From: Lachnospiraceae bacterium
GTDB taxonomy: Bacteria > Bacillota > Clostridia > Lachnospirales > Lachnospiraceae
Assembly: GCA_910575035.1 (NCBI GenBank)
Contig: CAJTDL010000006.1
Location: forward strand, 186,001-250,000
Reading direction: 5' to 3'
DNA length: 64,000 nt
In this document: piece by piece, positions 55,434 through 64,000 of the stretch
Position numbering within the stretch: position 1 is the stretch's first letter
Layout: each line of letters opens with the position of its first letter
Notes under the pieces: generated by a model
Told to the model about the DNA's origin: nothing
The model's input: only the letters and a program-made list of their open reading frames with translations
Database searches by the model: none
Translations under genes and position numbers: made by a program

Positions 55434-57356
55434 TTATATATCCAATTCTGCGTCCTGGGCATGCTTGTGGATGAACTCCCGGCGAGGCAGGACTTCTGTG
55501 CCCATCAGCATTTCTGTCACATCAGAGGCCATACGGGCGTCTTCGATTTCTATACGCTTTAAGATGCGGGTTTGGGGATCCAGGGTGGTTTCCCATAGTT
55601 GGTCTGCATCCATTTCACCCAGGCCTTTGTAGCGCTGGAGGGTGAAAGAGCCTTTGTGGCGTTTCCGGTATTTTTCCAGGGCGGTGTTATCATACAGGTA
55701 TTCCTCCTTTCCCTTGGCGGGAATGGCTTTATACAAAGGAGGCATGGCAACATAGACATGGCCTTCGTAAATAAGCTCCGGCATAAAACGGTAGAACAGC
55801 GTCAGCAGCAAAGTGGAAATGTGGGCGCCATCCACATCTGCATCTGCCATAACAATAATTTTATCATAGCGCAGCTTGGCAATATCAAAGTCATTTCCAT
55901 AGCCTTCAGAAAAGCCGCATCCAAAGGCATTGATCATAGTCTTGATCTCTGCATTGGCAAGGACTTTGTCAATGCTGGCTTTTTCCACATTCAATATCTT
56001 TCCGCGGATGGGGAGGATAGCCTGGAAATTCCGGTCTCTGGCGGTCTTAGCGGAGCCCCCTGCAGAATCTCCCTCTACAATAAAGATTTCGCAAATAGAA
56101 GCGTCCCGGCTCTCACAATTAGCAAGCTTTCCGTTGGAGTCAAAGGAGAACTTCTGCTTCGTCAGCAGGTTGGTCTTAGCTTTTTCCTCTGTCTTACGGA
56201 TCTTGGCTGCTTTCTCTGCACAGGAAATCACTTTCCTCAGATTTTCCAGGTTCCTGTCAAAATAGAGCTGGATCTCTTCGCCTGTGACCTTGGAAGCGGC
56301 GCGGGAAGCGTCCTGGTTGTCCAGCTTTGTCTTGGTCTGGCCTTCAAAACGGGGTTCTGGATGCTTAATAGAAATAACCGCCGTCATGCCATTGCGTACG
56401 TCTGCACCTGTAAAATTGGAATCCTTTTCTTTTAAAATGCCTAACTCCCTGGCATAATTATTAATAACCGCTGTAAATACGGATTTAAAGCCAGTCAGAT
56501 GGGTACCTCCTTCCGCATTGTAAATATTATTACAAAATCCCAGGATGTTCTCATGAAATTCATTGGTATACTGAAACGCTGCCTCCACGGCCACCTTCTC
56601 ACTTTCGCCCTTGAAATACACCACATCATGCACTGTCTCTGCCTTTTTGTTCAAATCCTTTACAAATCCAACGATCCCCTCTTCTTCATGGAAGGCCTGG
56701 CGCTCTGGCTCCTCCCCACGCTTATCCTCATAATAAATGGTAAGGCTCGGGTTCAGATAGGCAGTCTCATGGAGGCGGCTCTTCACGTCATCCTCCTTAA
56801 AGCGTGTTTTCTCAAAAATCTCAGGATCCGGCAGGAAATTAATGCGTGTGCCTGTCTTTTTCGTCCTGCCTGTCACAGGAAGGAGCCCTCCCTCCAATTC
56901 CAGCACCGGCTTCCCCTGCTCATACCTGTCATGATATACCTTCCCCCCTAAATGCACCTCCAGATCCAAATACGTAGACAGGGCATTCACAACCGAAGAC
57001 CCTACGCCATGCAGCCCGCCGCTTGTCTTATAAGCGTCATTGTCAAACTTCCCCCCAGCATGCAAAGTCGTAAATACCAGGCGGGCTGCCGAGACTCCCT
57101 TCTCATGCATCCCTACCGGTATCCCACGCCCATTATCCTCTACGGTACAGGAGCCGTCTGCCTCCAGGGTCACCCAAATTGTGTCGCAAAACCCTGCCAG
57201 GTGCTCATCCACGGAATTGTCCACAATTTCGTATATCAAGTGGTTCAGCCCTTTCCTGGACACACTCCCTATATACATTCCCGGCCGCTTCCTCACTGCC
57301 TCCAGCCCTTCCAGCACGGTAATATTCTCCGCTCCATATTCCTGTCTCACTGCCAT
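55434..57356 (-). CDS. parE: DNA topoisomerase IV subunit B (ParE; GyrB family)
   Basis: The 640-residue ATPase subunit has the GHKL motifs EIVDNSVDEHLAGFCD, DNGRGIPVGMHEKG and GGLHGVGSSVVNAL, and the TOPRIM region with EGDSAGGSAK and DADVDGAHISTLLL. The start ATG 57356 has AAGGTAGG directly upstream. Length and motifs fit both ParE and GyrB; pairing with an adjacent ParC-like subunit without a GyrA box favours topoisomerase IV. It is the first gene of the pair. Confidence 0.87.
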   Translation of the reverse strand: MAVRQEYGAENITVLEGLEAVRKRPGMYIGSVSRKGLNHLIYEIVDNSVDEHLAGFCDTIWVTLEADGSCTVEDNGRGIPVGMHEKGVSAARLVFTTLHAGGKFDNDAYKTSGGLHGVGSSVVNALSTYLDLEVHLGGKVYHDRYEQGKPVLELEGGLLPVTGRTKKTGTRINFLPDPEIFEKTRFKEDDVKSRLHETAYLNPSLTIYYEDKRGEEPERQAFHEEEGIVGFVKDLNKKAETVHDVVYFKGESEKVAVEAAFQYTNEFHENILGFCNNIYNAEGGTHLTGFKSVFTAVINNYARELGILKEKDSNFTGADVRNGMTAVISIKHPEPRFEGQTKTKLDNQDASRAASKVTGEEIQLYFDRNLENLRKVISCAEKAAKIRKTEEKAKTNLLTKQKFSFDSNGKLANCESRDASICEIFIVEGDSAGGSAKTARDRNFQAILPIRGKILNVEKASIDKVLANAEIKTMINAFGCGFSEGYGNDFDIAKLRYDKIIVMADADVDGAHISTLLLTLFYRFMPELIYEGHVYVAMPPLYKAIPAKGKEEYLYDNTALEKYRKRHKGSFTLQRYKGLGEMDADQLWETTLDPQTRILKRIEIEDARMASDVTEMLMGTEVLPRREFIHKHAQDAELDI

Positions 57357-57485
57357 CCTACCTTAATTTCCTTTCTATTTATTATCGGTACATATGTTCT
57401 GTCTTCAATTTTTTCCATTGTAACACCCATTTTTGCATTTGTAAAGTAAAATTTAAACATATGTTCGCTTTTTTTCAAATTATAC

Positions 57486-57600
57486 GTTACTATTCACAGC
57501 CAATATCATTAACTTATGGGATTTTTCAGGGTGGCGGGGAGTAGCTATGCGGCCTGTTTAGGATTTTCCGCTCACAACAACCATTCAGACAGCAAATGCA
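57486..57600 (+). mobile_element. Partial MITE-like repeat copy
   Basis: It begins GTTACTATTCACAGCC, continues AATATCATTAACTTATGGGA and TCAGGGTGGCGGGGA as in other left halves, and has CCGCTCACAACAACCATTCAG as in others. No right terminal repeat is found before the kinase gene end at 57608. It lies in the 251-base gap between parE and the kinase. Confidence 0.6.
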
Positions 57601-57607
57601 GAATCCT

Positions 57608-58417
57608 TCATACTGTACCATTCACAGACAACCGCCGCCACTCCTTTTCCAATTCCCTTTCCAATTCCTCACAGGACTGATAGCGTTCCCCCCATTTTTC
57701 CCTAGTGCATTTCCAAACAATTTTATCCAGCCTGCGGGGCAATTTCCGGTTCCAATGGCGGACATGGTAATCTTTTGCAGAAAACTCCCGCACATCCACC
57801 CCCGTCAAAAGGCGGTACATCGTCGCCCCAACCCCATAAATATCTGTCCTTGCATCCAAAATCCCCCCACGTTCCATCTGTTCCGGCGCAGCATACCCCT
57901 TCGTCCCAAGCCGTATCCCCCTTTGGCCTTCTTTCCCTCCCCAAACGCTCCCAAAATCCATCAGCCTTAAATTCCCCCCTGGCTGCCGCATAATATTTTC
58001 TGGCTTCATATCCCCATAGACGAAAGGCGGTTCCATCCGATGCAGATATCCCAGCACCAGGCACAAATCCCTCCCCCATTTCGCCACTTCATCCGGCGGC
58101 AGCGGCCCTAACCTTTGCAGCATCTCCTCCAATGTCTCCCCCTGTAAGTATTCCATTACAATATAGCACCTTCCTGATGCCTCCACCATCTCCTCTACCT
58201 CTGGAAAATATGGGTACTTCATATTCCAAACTATTTCCGCTTCCCTTTTGAGCATCTGATATACCCTCTCATCCCCCACCCTCTCCCGGTCAATCTCCTT
58301 AATTGCCCAATTCCGCTTTTTCTCCCTGTCATAAGCCAAATAAACTTTTGAAAATCCTCCTTCACCCAACATGTTTTTGACCTCATACCTGCCTTCTAAA
58401 ACAATGCCTGCTTTCAC
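57608..58417 (-). CDS. Serine/threonine protein kinase (Hanks type, cytoplasmic)
   Basis: The 269-residue protein is a stand-alone kinase domain with no membrane helix or PASTA domain. The glycine loop GEGGFSKVY is at about 18-26, the ATP lysine K40 is in AIKEID, the catalytic loop YGDMKPENI has D136, DFG is at 154-156 and APE is in GYAAPEQME. The usual HRD histidine-arginine is YG here, which may alter activation-loop control. The start is GTG at 58417 with GGGAGGTGG just upstream. The phosphorylation target is not known, and a 206-base gap separates it from gpsA. Confidence 0.87.
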   Translation of the reverse strand: MKAGIVLEGRYEVKNMLGEGGFSKVYLAYDREKKRNWAIKEIDRERVGDERVYQMLKREAEIVWNMKYPYFPEVEEMVEASGRCYIVMEYLQGETLEEMLQRLGPLPPDEVAKWGRDLCLVLGYLHRMEPPFVYGDMKPENIMRQPGGNLRLMDFGSVWGGKEGQRGIRLGTKGYAAPEQMERGGILDARTDIYGVGATMYRLLTGVDVREFSAKDYHVRHWNRKLPRRLDKIVWKCTREKWGERYQSCEELERELEKEWRRLSVNGTV

Positions 58418-58623
58418 CTAACCACCTCCCTCTTTTCTGCACATAATATCCATTCCTACAGAAGCATCTGCTTTAGAGCCCCCGCCCCCCAAAAACGCAC
58501 AAGGGGGGAACGCCTACATGAGAAAAGGGCGAATGCCCCAAATCCGAGCCTTCACCCATCCTCATGATACTGCAGCCTTTCCCGCCATATCACTTTATCC
58601 CACGCAAATTTTCCATCCGTTTT

Positions 58624-59637
58624 TCATAGGTTTTCCCAAAGCTTCTCATGCTCCGCTTTCTTATCCCGCAGCATCAGTTCCTGCACTGCCTCCTTCACCG
58701 GCTTTCCTGCAAACAATACCTCGTTCACTTCCTCAATGATCGGCATTGGAATCTGATACTTTTCTGCCAGCCCGATGGCTGCCTTCGCAGAGTACACGCC
58801 TTCCACTACCATATGCACTTCTGCCATGGCTTCTTCCATGCTCTTTCCCTGCCCGATCAGCATCCCAGCCTTCCGGTTCCGGCTATGCCTGCTGGCACAG
58901 GTCACGATCAAATCCCCGATTCCGGTCAGCCCGCTGATAGTCTCGTATTTTGCCCCCATAGCCAGAGCCAGCCTCCCAATCTCCGCAATTCCCCGGGTGA
59001 TCAGGGCAGCCTTGGTATTGTCCCCATATCCCAGCCCATCTGCCATCCCAGCCGCTAAGGCAATCACATTCTTCAACGCCCCGCCCAGCTCAATCCCCAG
59101 CATATCTGGGCTGGTATAAATCCGGAACACATCGTTCATAAATATATTCTGCACATATTCCGCATCCTCTTTCCTTTTGGCTCCTGCCACGCAGGTAGTC
59201 GGAAGCCCCCTGCCCACTTCCTCCGCATGGCTAGGGCCCGACAGGACTGCCACCTTCGCTTGGGGGATTTCCTCAGAAATAATATCGGTAAGGGACATCA
59301 GTGTCTGCTCCTCAATCCCTTTCGCCACATTTACAATTAATGTCTGTTCCTTCACATAAGGCTTCATGCTTTTTGCCGTACTCCTGACATATACAGAAGG
59401 CACTGCCAGCACCAGCAAATCTTTCCCGCAGACAGCCTGCTCCAAGTCCGCTGTCAGCTGGATACCCTCCTTCAGGCACACACCTGGAAGCTTTTTCTTA
59501 TGCTCCCTGTCCCTTTGCAGCATTTGGATTTCTTCTTCAAAGGCTGACCAAACAGCCACCTCATGCCCATTTTTTTCCAACACGGCTGCCAGGGCAATGC
59601 CCCAGCTCCCTGCGCCAATTATGCTAACCTTTGCCAT
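58624..59637 (-). CDS. gpsA: NAD(P)-dependent glycerol-3-phosphate dehydrogenase
   Basis: The 337-residue enzyme reduces dihydroxyacetone phosphate to sn-glycerol-3-phosphate for phospholipid synthesis. It begins MAKVSIIGAGSWGIALAAVL (NAD site) and contains LSGPSHAEEV, the catalytic lysine in LGGALKNVIALAAG and GLGYGDNTKAALITRG. ATG 59637 has GGGAGGG just upstream; a start 18 bases earlier is not favoured. It follows plsY, whose product uses glycerol-3-phosphate directly, after a 235-base gap holding tandem repeats. Confidence 0.96.
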   Translation of the reverse strand: MAKVSIIGAGSWGIALAAVLEKNGHEVAVWSAFEEEIQMLQRDREHKKKLPGVCLKEGIQLTADLEQAVCGKDLLVLAVPSVYVRSTAKSMKPYVKEQTLIVNVAKGIEEQTLMSLTDIISEEIPQAKVAVLSGPSHAEEVGRGLPTTCVAGAKRKEDAEYVQNIFMNDVFRIYTSPDMLGIELGGALKNVIALAAGMADGLGYGDNTKAALITRGIAEIGRLALAMGAKYETISGLTGIGDLIVTCASRHSRNRKAGMLIGQGKSMEEAMAEVHMVVEGVYSAKAAIGLAEKYQIPMPIIEEVNEVLFAGKPVKEAVQELMLRDKKAEHEKLWENL

Positions 59638-59705
59638 AATTCCCTCCCTGCACAATTTCCAGCTGCCCTCCAGAACTGATGCAGCTTATCCTATCTCCAG
59701 CTGTT

Positions 59706-59791
59706 TTCCAGCCCTGGCACAGCGCCTATTTCCAGTTACTTTCCAGCCCTGGCACAGCGTCCTGTTTCCAGTTGCCTTCCAGCCCTGGCAC
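59706..59791. repeat. Tandem repeat of about 35 bp between plsY and gpsA
   Basis: The segment TTCCAGCCCTGGCAC starts at 59706, 59741 and 59777, giving a period of 35 and then 36 bases; the first two full units are close in sequence and the third is truncated. A weaker CTCCAG-like unit may precede them. Confidence 0.8.
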
Positions 59792-59872
59792 GATACTTTT
59801 TCAGCCCAACTCCCCTTTGGCTCCTGCTGCCAGCAATGCTTGCCGCAGGCATCCCATACCATTATGCCAAGG

Positions 59873-60538
59873 CTATTTTTTCTTCTCCATGCTGCCTGCT
59901 TTGTGCATGGAAAACTTGTTTTCGGTTCCGCTGAGCAGCCGCCCGATATTTGCATGGTGCCGCCCCAGGATCAGCAGCATAAAGAACGCGCCCAGCACAT
60001 AAACCTCTGCCAGCAGCTCCTGCCGCACACCCAAATATCCCAGCTGCCCATAGATTACCAGCTGTGCAAAAAAGCAAATCCCTACCAGTATAGATCCCAA
60101 AGACACATACTTTGTAAAGGCTACCACAAGGATAAACAAAAGCAGGCACACCGGCGCCATAGGCGGGTAAAAAGCAAGGATAAAGCCGGCTGTACAGGCT
60201 ACGCCCTTACCGCCTTTAAATTTCATGTAAAATGGGAAATTATGCCCAAGGACACTTCCAAGCCCAGCATACATAGCCAACAGGCGTATGCCGTCCCCAT
60301 ACGTTTTATGGAACAAAAGCCATGCGATCAGCATGGACAGCATGGTCTTGCCTGCATCCCCCAAAAAAACGGCCAGCCCTGCCTTTACGCCCAAGGTGCG
60401 CAGCGTATTGGTGGCTCCGGCATTCCCGCTTCCATATTCCCGGATATCTATATGCTGTGTCTTCCCATAGAGGTAGCCTGTCTGGAACAGCCCCAAAACA
60501 TACCCGACCACCAGGCATAGGATCCGACTTACCATCAT
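59873..60538 (-). CDS. plsY: Acyl-phosphate:glycerol-3-phosphate acyltransferase
   Basis: The 221-residue membrane protein has five to six hydrophobic segments and the motif-1 sequence GSGNAGATNTLRTLG, motif 2 KFKGGKGVACTAG and the later GRHHANIGRLL segment (motif 3) of PlsY. It makes lysophosphatidate from acyl-phosphate and glycerol-3-phosphate, the first membrane lipid step in most Firmicutes. The start is 2 bases after the der stop codon, with GGAG inside the der end, so translation is coupled. A second ATG three bases later is possible. Confidence 0.95.
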   Translation of the reverse strand: MMVSRILCLVVGYVLGLFQTGYLYGKTQHIDIREYGSGNAGATNTLRTLGVKAGLAVFLGDAGKTMLSMLIAWLLFHKTYGDGIRLLAMYAGLGSVLGHNFPFYMKFKGGKGVACTAGFILAFYPPMAPVCLLLFILVVAFTKYVSLGSILVGICFFAQLVIYGQLGYLGVRQELLAEVYVLGAFFMLLILGRHHANIGRLLSGTENKFSMHKAGSMEKKK

Positions 60539-60540
60539 TT

Positions 60541-61863
60541 CTACTTCTCCTTCCTTTCCCGTATGATAAATTTCAACGAGGTTCCCTGAAAGCCAAAGGC
60601 ATCCCGGATCCGGTTTTCCAGATAGCGGATATAGGAAAAATGCATCAGCTTCTTGTCATTGACAAAAACCACAAACGTAGGCGGCTTGACTGCCACCTGG
60701 GTGGCATAATAAATCTTTAAGCGCCTGCCCTTATCCGACGGGGGCTGCTGCATAGCCACCGCCTCTGATACAATCTCATTCAGGACGCCTGTAGCCACAC
60801 GCATGGAGTGGTTCTCCAGTACTGCGTCAATTACCTCAAACAGCTTCTGGGTACGCTGCCCCGTCTTGGCAGAGATAAACAGCAGCTGGGCATATGGCAT
60901 AAAACTCAAAACCTCCCGGATCCGGCCTGTATGCTTATAAATAGTCTTATCATCCTTCTCAATGGCGTCCCACTTATTAACTGCCACAATCACGCCTTTC
61001 CCACGCTCATGGGCAATGCCTGCAATTTTGGCATCCTGTTCTGTCACCCCTTCGGTAGCGTCAATCACCACTACCACAATATCCGCCCGTTCCACAGCCG
61101 TCACTGCCCGGATAATGCTGAAGCGTTCCAGCTCTTCTTTGATCTTGCTCTTCCTGCGCAGCCCTGCCGTATCTATAAAGACATATTCCCTGCCGTTTTG
61201 CACAATCTCTGTATCAATAGCATCCCTTGTGGTTCCGGCAATGTCTGACACGATCACGCGCTCTTCTCCTACCAGATGGTTAATCAGGGAAGACTTGCCC
61301 ACATTGGGCTTCCCTACAATGGCAACCTTAGGCCTGTCATCCTCTCCTTCCTCATCCACATCCTGGGGGAAATGCTTAGCCACTTCATCCAGCATATCCC
61401 CAATCCCCAGCTGGGAAGCTGCCGAAATTGGGACTGGATCCCCAATCCCCAGGTTGTAAAACTCATACACATCCGGCATAAACTTTTCAAAGCTGTCTAC
61501 TTTATTTACCACCAGGACCACTGGCTTATGGGCGCGCCGCAGCATGTCGGCAACCTTAGAGTCCGCATCCACCAATCCCTGGCGCACGTCCGTAAGGAAA
61601 ATAATCACGTCTGCCGTATCAATGGCAATCTGTGCCTGCTCCCGCATCCGTGACAGCATCATGTCACTGCTATCCGGCTCAATTCCCCCTGTGTCAATCA
61701 ATGTAAAGGACATATTCAGCCAGCTGACATCTGCATAAATCCTGTCCCTGGTCACTCCCGGCGTATCCTGCACGATGGAAATGCGCTCTCCCGCCAACAC
61801 ATTAAATAAGGTGGACTTCCCCACATTGGGCCGTCCCACAACTGCAACTACTGGTCTGCTCAT
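60541..61863 (-). CDS. der: Ribosome assembly GTPase Der (EngA)
   Basis: The 440-residue protein has two tandem GTPase domains: GRPNVGKST (about 10-18) with DTGGIE and NKVD, and GKPNVGKSS (about 182-190) with DTAGLRR and NKWD. A KH-like C-terminal domain (about 355-440) follows. Der helps assemble the 50S ribosomal subunit. AGGAG precedes ATG 61863. It lies in the common Clostridia order DUF512, der, plsY, gpsA. Confidence 0.97.
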   Translation of the reverse strand: MSRPVVAVVGRPNVGKSTLFNVLAGERISIVQDTPGVTRDRIYADVSWLNMSFTLIDTGGIEPDSSDMMLSRMREQAQIAIDTADVIIFLTDVRQGLVDADSKVADMLRRAHKPVVLVVNKVDSFEKFMPDVYEFYNLGIGDPVPISAASQLGIGDMLDEVAKHFPQDVDEEGEDDRPKVAIVGKPNVGKSSLINHLVGEERVIVSDIAGTTRDAIDTEIVQNGREYVFIDTAGLRRKSKIKEELERFSIIRAVTAVERADIVVVVIDATEGVTEQDAKIAGIAHERGKGVIVAVNKWDAIEKDDKTIYKHTGRIREVLSFMPYAQLLFISAKTGQRTQKLFEVIDAVLENHSMRVATGVLNEIVSEAVAMQQPPSDKGRRLKIYYATQVAVKPPTFVVFVNDKKLMHFSYIRYLENRIRDAFGFQGTSLKFIIRERKEK

Positions 61864-62000
61864 ATTTTTCTCCTAACTAAAACAAAGAATCCGCCCATAA
61901 TACAGTTTTACCACAAAATTTGCCTCCGCACAGATTCTAAGCTAACAAAAGCACATAAATATTGTGTTTGGAAAACCGCCAATATTTTTGTGCATTTTTT

Positions 62001-63368
62001 TCATTGCATCAGACAGGACAGCAAATCCTGTCCGCTTGATTCTACAATATTTACTTTGATTTGTAAAGCATTTTCTAATCCTTCCAGGGTGACGTCATCC
62101 AAAAAGACCTCTTCCCCACTGCGGAGCAAATTACAGGGAAGCAGCAGCTTCTGCCCTAAATCCCTGCCTTTGAGCTGTGCAATAATATCCTGCCCGGTCA
62201 ACAGCCCCGAAACCGTAATCTGTTCCCCAAAAAATTCATTGGCAATGGGAATCACCTGCACCTTGCGCCCAGGAAACTGTTCCATAAAATCCGCCGCAAG
62301 CTCCTTTAAGGTTGGGGCTGCCAACAGGCCTGTGGCAACCGTAACCTTCCCAGAGGGCTCCTGGCTTTGCCCCTTGCCAGCGCCTGACATTCCCCACGCC
62401 GGACCTCCCTCTGGCTTTCCTTCTGCCGCCTCTGCAAGGGCTTCTGCAAACTCCGCCCGCAACAGCCGAAGCATCCCCACGCCGTTTTCCAACTGCAAAT
62501 ACCCATCATAACTGTCTTCTTCCGGCAGCTCCCGTTCAGCCAGCAGATACCATTCATCACTGGCATGGATAAAATGCAGCCCACACCTTTCCATGCAGAT
62601 CCCCTGATAATGATGGACCATATCCAAAACCGCCCTGGCATCCTCTCTGTTAAATGGCTCCAAGGGATACAGCCCTTCCCGGTATTTACTCAGCCCCACA
62701 GGCACCACTGACACGCTTTCCATCACCGGCATATACCCCATCAAATCCCGAATGCTCCTGTCAAGCTCTTCCCCGTCATTGACCCCCTTGCACAGCACAA
62801 TCTGCCCGTTCATAGGAACCCCTGCCTGATAAAGCCTGTCTATTTTCTGCAGGGCCTCCCCAGCAAAACGGTTATTCAGCATTTTACAGCGCAGCGCAGG
62901 GTTCGTCGTCTGCACCGAAATATTAATAGGCCCCATTTTATAAGCAATGATCCGTTCCAGGTCATGCTCTTTCATATTTGTCAAGGTCACATAATTCCCC
63001 TGCAAAAAGGAAAGCCTGGAATCATCATCCTTAAAATACAGCGTATCCCGCATTCCCTTAGGCATCTGGTCTATGAAACAGAAAATGCATTTGTTATGGC
63101 AGGACTTGTAATCGTCCATCAAGGCATTTGCAAATTCAATGCCCAGGCCCTCTTCATATTCTTTTTCAATTTCCAGCTCCCATTCCTCGCCGTTTGGCTT
63201 GCGTACCACTACTGTCAGGTATTCCTCATTGACAAGATAATGGTAATCGAACACATCTTCAATTTCCTGGTCATTTACTGACAGCAAAAAATCACCTGGC
63301 TCCACACCCAGCTCTTCTGCTATGCTGCCTGGCTGTACTCTGTCTATTTTATGTTGTTTCAAAGCCAT
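62001..63368 (-). CDS. DUF512 family radical-SAM-like protein
   Basis: The 455-residue protein has an N-terminal PDZ-like domain (RVQPGSIAEELGVEPGDFLLSVN) and a Cx3Cx2C cluster, CHNKCIFC, followed by FIDQMPKGMRDTLYFKDDD. This matches the radical SAM-type DUF512 family, conserved next to der in Clostridia; its reaction is unknown. ATG 63368 matches the usual family start; upstream in-frame codons are less likely. The SD site (GGAG) is very close to the ATG. It precedes der by 137 bases. Confidence 0.87.
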   Translation of the reverse strand: MALKQHKIDRVQPGSIAEELGVEPGDFLLSVNDQEIEDVFDYHYLVNEEYLTVVVRKPNGEEWELEIEKEYEEGLGIEFANALMDDYKSCHNKCIFCFIDQMPKGMRDTLYFKDDDSRLSFLQGNYVTLTNMKEHDLERIIAYKMGPINISVQTTNPALRCKMLNNRFAGEALQKIDRLYQAGVPMNGQIVLCKGVNDGEELDRSIRDLMGYMPVMESVSVVPVGLSKYREGLYPLEPFNREDARAVLDMVHHYQGICMERCGLHFIHASDEWYLLAERELPEEDSYDGYLQLENGVGMLRLLRAEFAEALAEAAEGKPEGGPAWGMSGAGKGQSQEPSGKVTVATGLLAAPTLKELAADFMEQFPGRKVQVIPIANEFFGEQITVSGLLTGQDIIAQLKGRDLGQKLLLPCNLLRSGEEVFLDDVTLEGLENALQIKVNIVESSGQDLLSCLMQ

Positions 63369-63511
63369 TTCTCCATTTCTACAGGTAAAAAAGTCACTGG
63401 GCATAAGCAGGGAAACCGCCTCTGCAAAAGCCACTGGGCTGCCTGCAGAGGCGGCTTCCTCCCAACCAAAGCCACTGGCACAGAAGTTCCCTAAATAATA
63501 CGAATAAGATC

Positions 63512-63631
63512 TTAGTCTTCTGTGTCTTCATCCACAACGCCTGCCACTGCCCCAGCAACAGATGCAACAACTGCAACGATTACTGCAATGAGCACTACGC
63601 CTCCAATTAATAAAACTAACATGTCTCTCAT
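63512..63631 (-). CDS. 39-residue single-helix membrane peptide
   Basis: This short ORF reads MRDMLVLLIGGVVLIAVIVA, a long hydrophobic helix, followed by a small-residue segment and an acidic tail VDEDTED before TAA. The composition is that of a genuine membrane micropeptide rather than a random reading frame. The ribosome-binding site is weak (AAGAAG region), and a second ATG at codon 4 is possible. It lies 143 bases upstream of the DUF512 gene on the same strand. Nothing in the sequence points to a specific function. Confidence 0.5.
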   Translation of the reverse strand: MRDMLVLLIGGVVLIAVIVAVVASVAGAVAGVVDEDTED

Positions 63632-64000
63632 CTCATTTCTTCTTAAAATATTCGTTTTACCCATTTATCATAGCACACCTTGAAAAATCTGTAAATAAAA
63701 TATTCTGTATAAAACCAGTAATTCTTTTATAGGGCGCTGGTATTTACGGACTGGTGGCTGCCTATAGTAACAATTCAGGGCGGTATTTATAGCTTAGCTG
63801 CGCAAAAACGCCTACCACTCCTGAGTTATATTTTTATGGAATGCCAGTTCATGTATTCCTGCGCCGTAAAGCAAGGGTATTTCCTTAAGGTAGTCAGGGG
63901 GAGGCTTACCCCCACACAAACAGGCACCCCACAGACAAACCTGCAGGGTGCCCCACCTAAAAAACAGCAATATCCACTTTACCCAAAAAATATTATTTCA
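63632..64000. other. Right-edge intergenic region
   Basis: No credible gene is seen. It contains a degenerate copy of the dispersed repeat (about 63736-63880: TATTTACGG at its left, ACCACTCCTGAG and ATGGAATGCCAGTTCATG in the middle, GCCGTAAA near its right). It also contains a hairpin GGCACCC/GGGTGCC (63923-63952) that may terminate a minus-strand gene beyond the window. Confidence 0.45.

Noticed and set aside
57600-57625. Right terminal repeat of the 57486 element inside the kinase 3' end
   Set aside because: TACCATTCACAG is in the forward, not inverted, orientation and has poor match, so it is probably chance.
63394-63576. A 60-residue minus-strand ORF
   Set aside because: It overlaps the 39-residue membrane ORF in another frame, has an unconvincing composition and no ribosome-binding site.

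Overview
The window looks like chromosomal DNA of a gut-type Clostridia, most likely family Lachnospiraceae. This is inferred from gene content: a DUF512-der-plsY-gpsA block, CIRCE-controlled chaperones, a DpnII-type restriction cassette, FtsX-type and LanFEG-type ABC transporters, an SpaR-like regulator, TnpV debris, and a large secreted GH127 glycosidase with a BspA-like tail. Shine-Dalgarno sites are strong and Gram-positive in style. The species was not identified, and no rRNA, tRNA or CRISPR array was seen.

Layout. 0-7.2 kb: a KdpE-like regulator, a polysaccharide deacetylase, RF3, oligoendopeptidase F and a MATE exporter. 7.6-12.9 kb: a secreted Ig-like repeat protein, an O-antigen-ligase-like membrane protein, and htpG behind a perfect CIRCE operator. 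12.9-16.7 kb (minus strand): maf, a small acidic protein, an FAD oxidoreductase and a PrsA-like lipoprotein. 17.1-18.3 kb: a MarR regulator and a YczE-like membrane protein. 18.4-22.2 kb: addA.

22.2-37.3 kb is an accessory island lying between addA and addB, which are normally adjacent in Firmicutes. It holds a second MATE exporter, a complete DpnII-type cassette (two methylases plus nuclease), a second restriction-modification locus (methylase divergent from a controller-nuclease pair), an ABC transporter with an FtsX permease, a decayed TnpV gene, and a lantibiotic self-protection cassette (LanF/E/G, immunity lipoprotein, response regulator) that ends in a broken histidine kinase gene against the 3' end of addB. 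Much of it is visibly AT-rich.

37.3-64 kb returns to core genes, nearly all on the minus strand: addB, groES-groEL, nadB-nadC with a C_GCAxxG protein, a 2004-residue GH127 beta-L-arabinofuranosidase-type enzyme, parE-parC, a Ser/Thr kinase, and the DUF512-der-plsY-gpsA block.

A dispersed intergenic repeat family is scattered through the window. The best copies have terminal inverted repeats close to GTTACTATTCACGGC. Three of them are flanked by 8-bp duplications: perfect at 52771-53041, one mismatch at 16802-17056, and two mismatches at 46355-46501. They behave like non-autonomous transposable elements (MITEs) and encode nothing. With the addAB island, they are the most unusual feature of the window.
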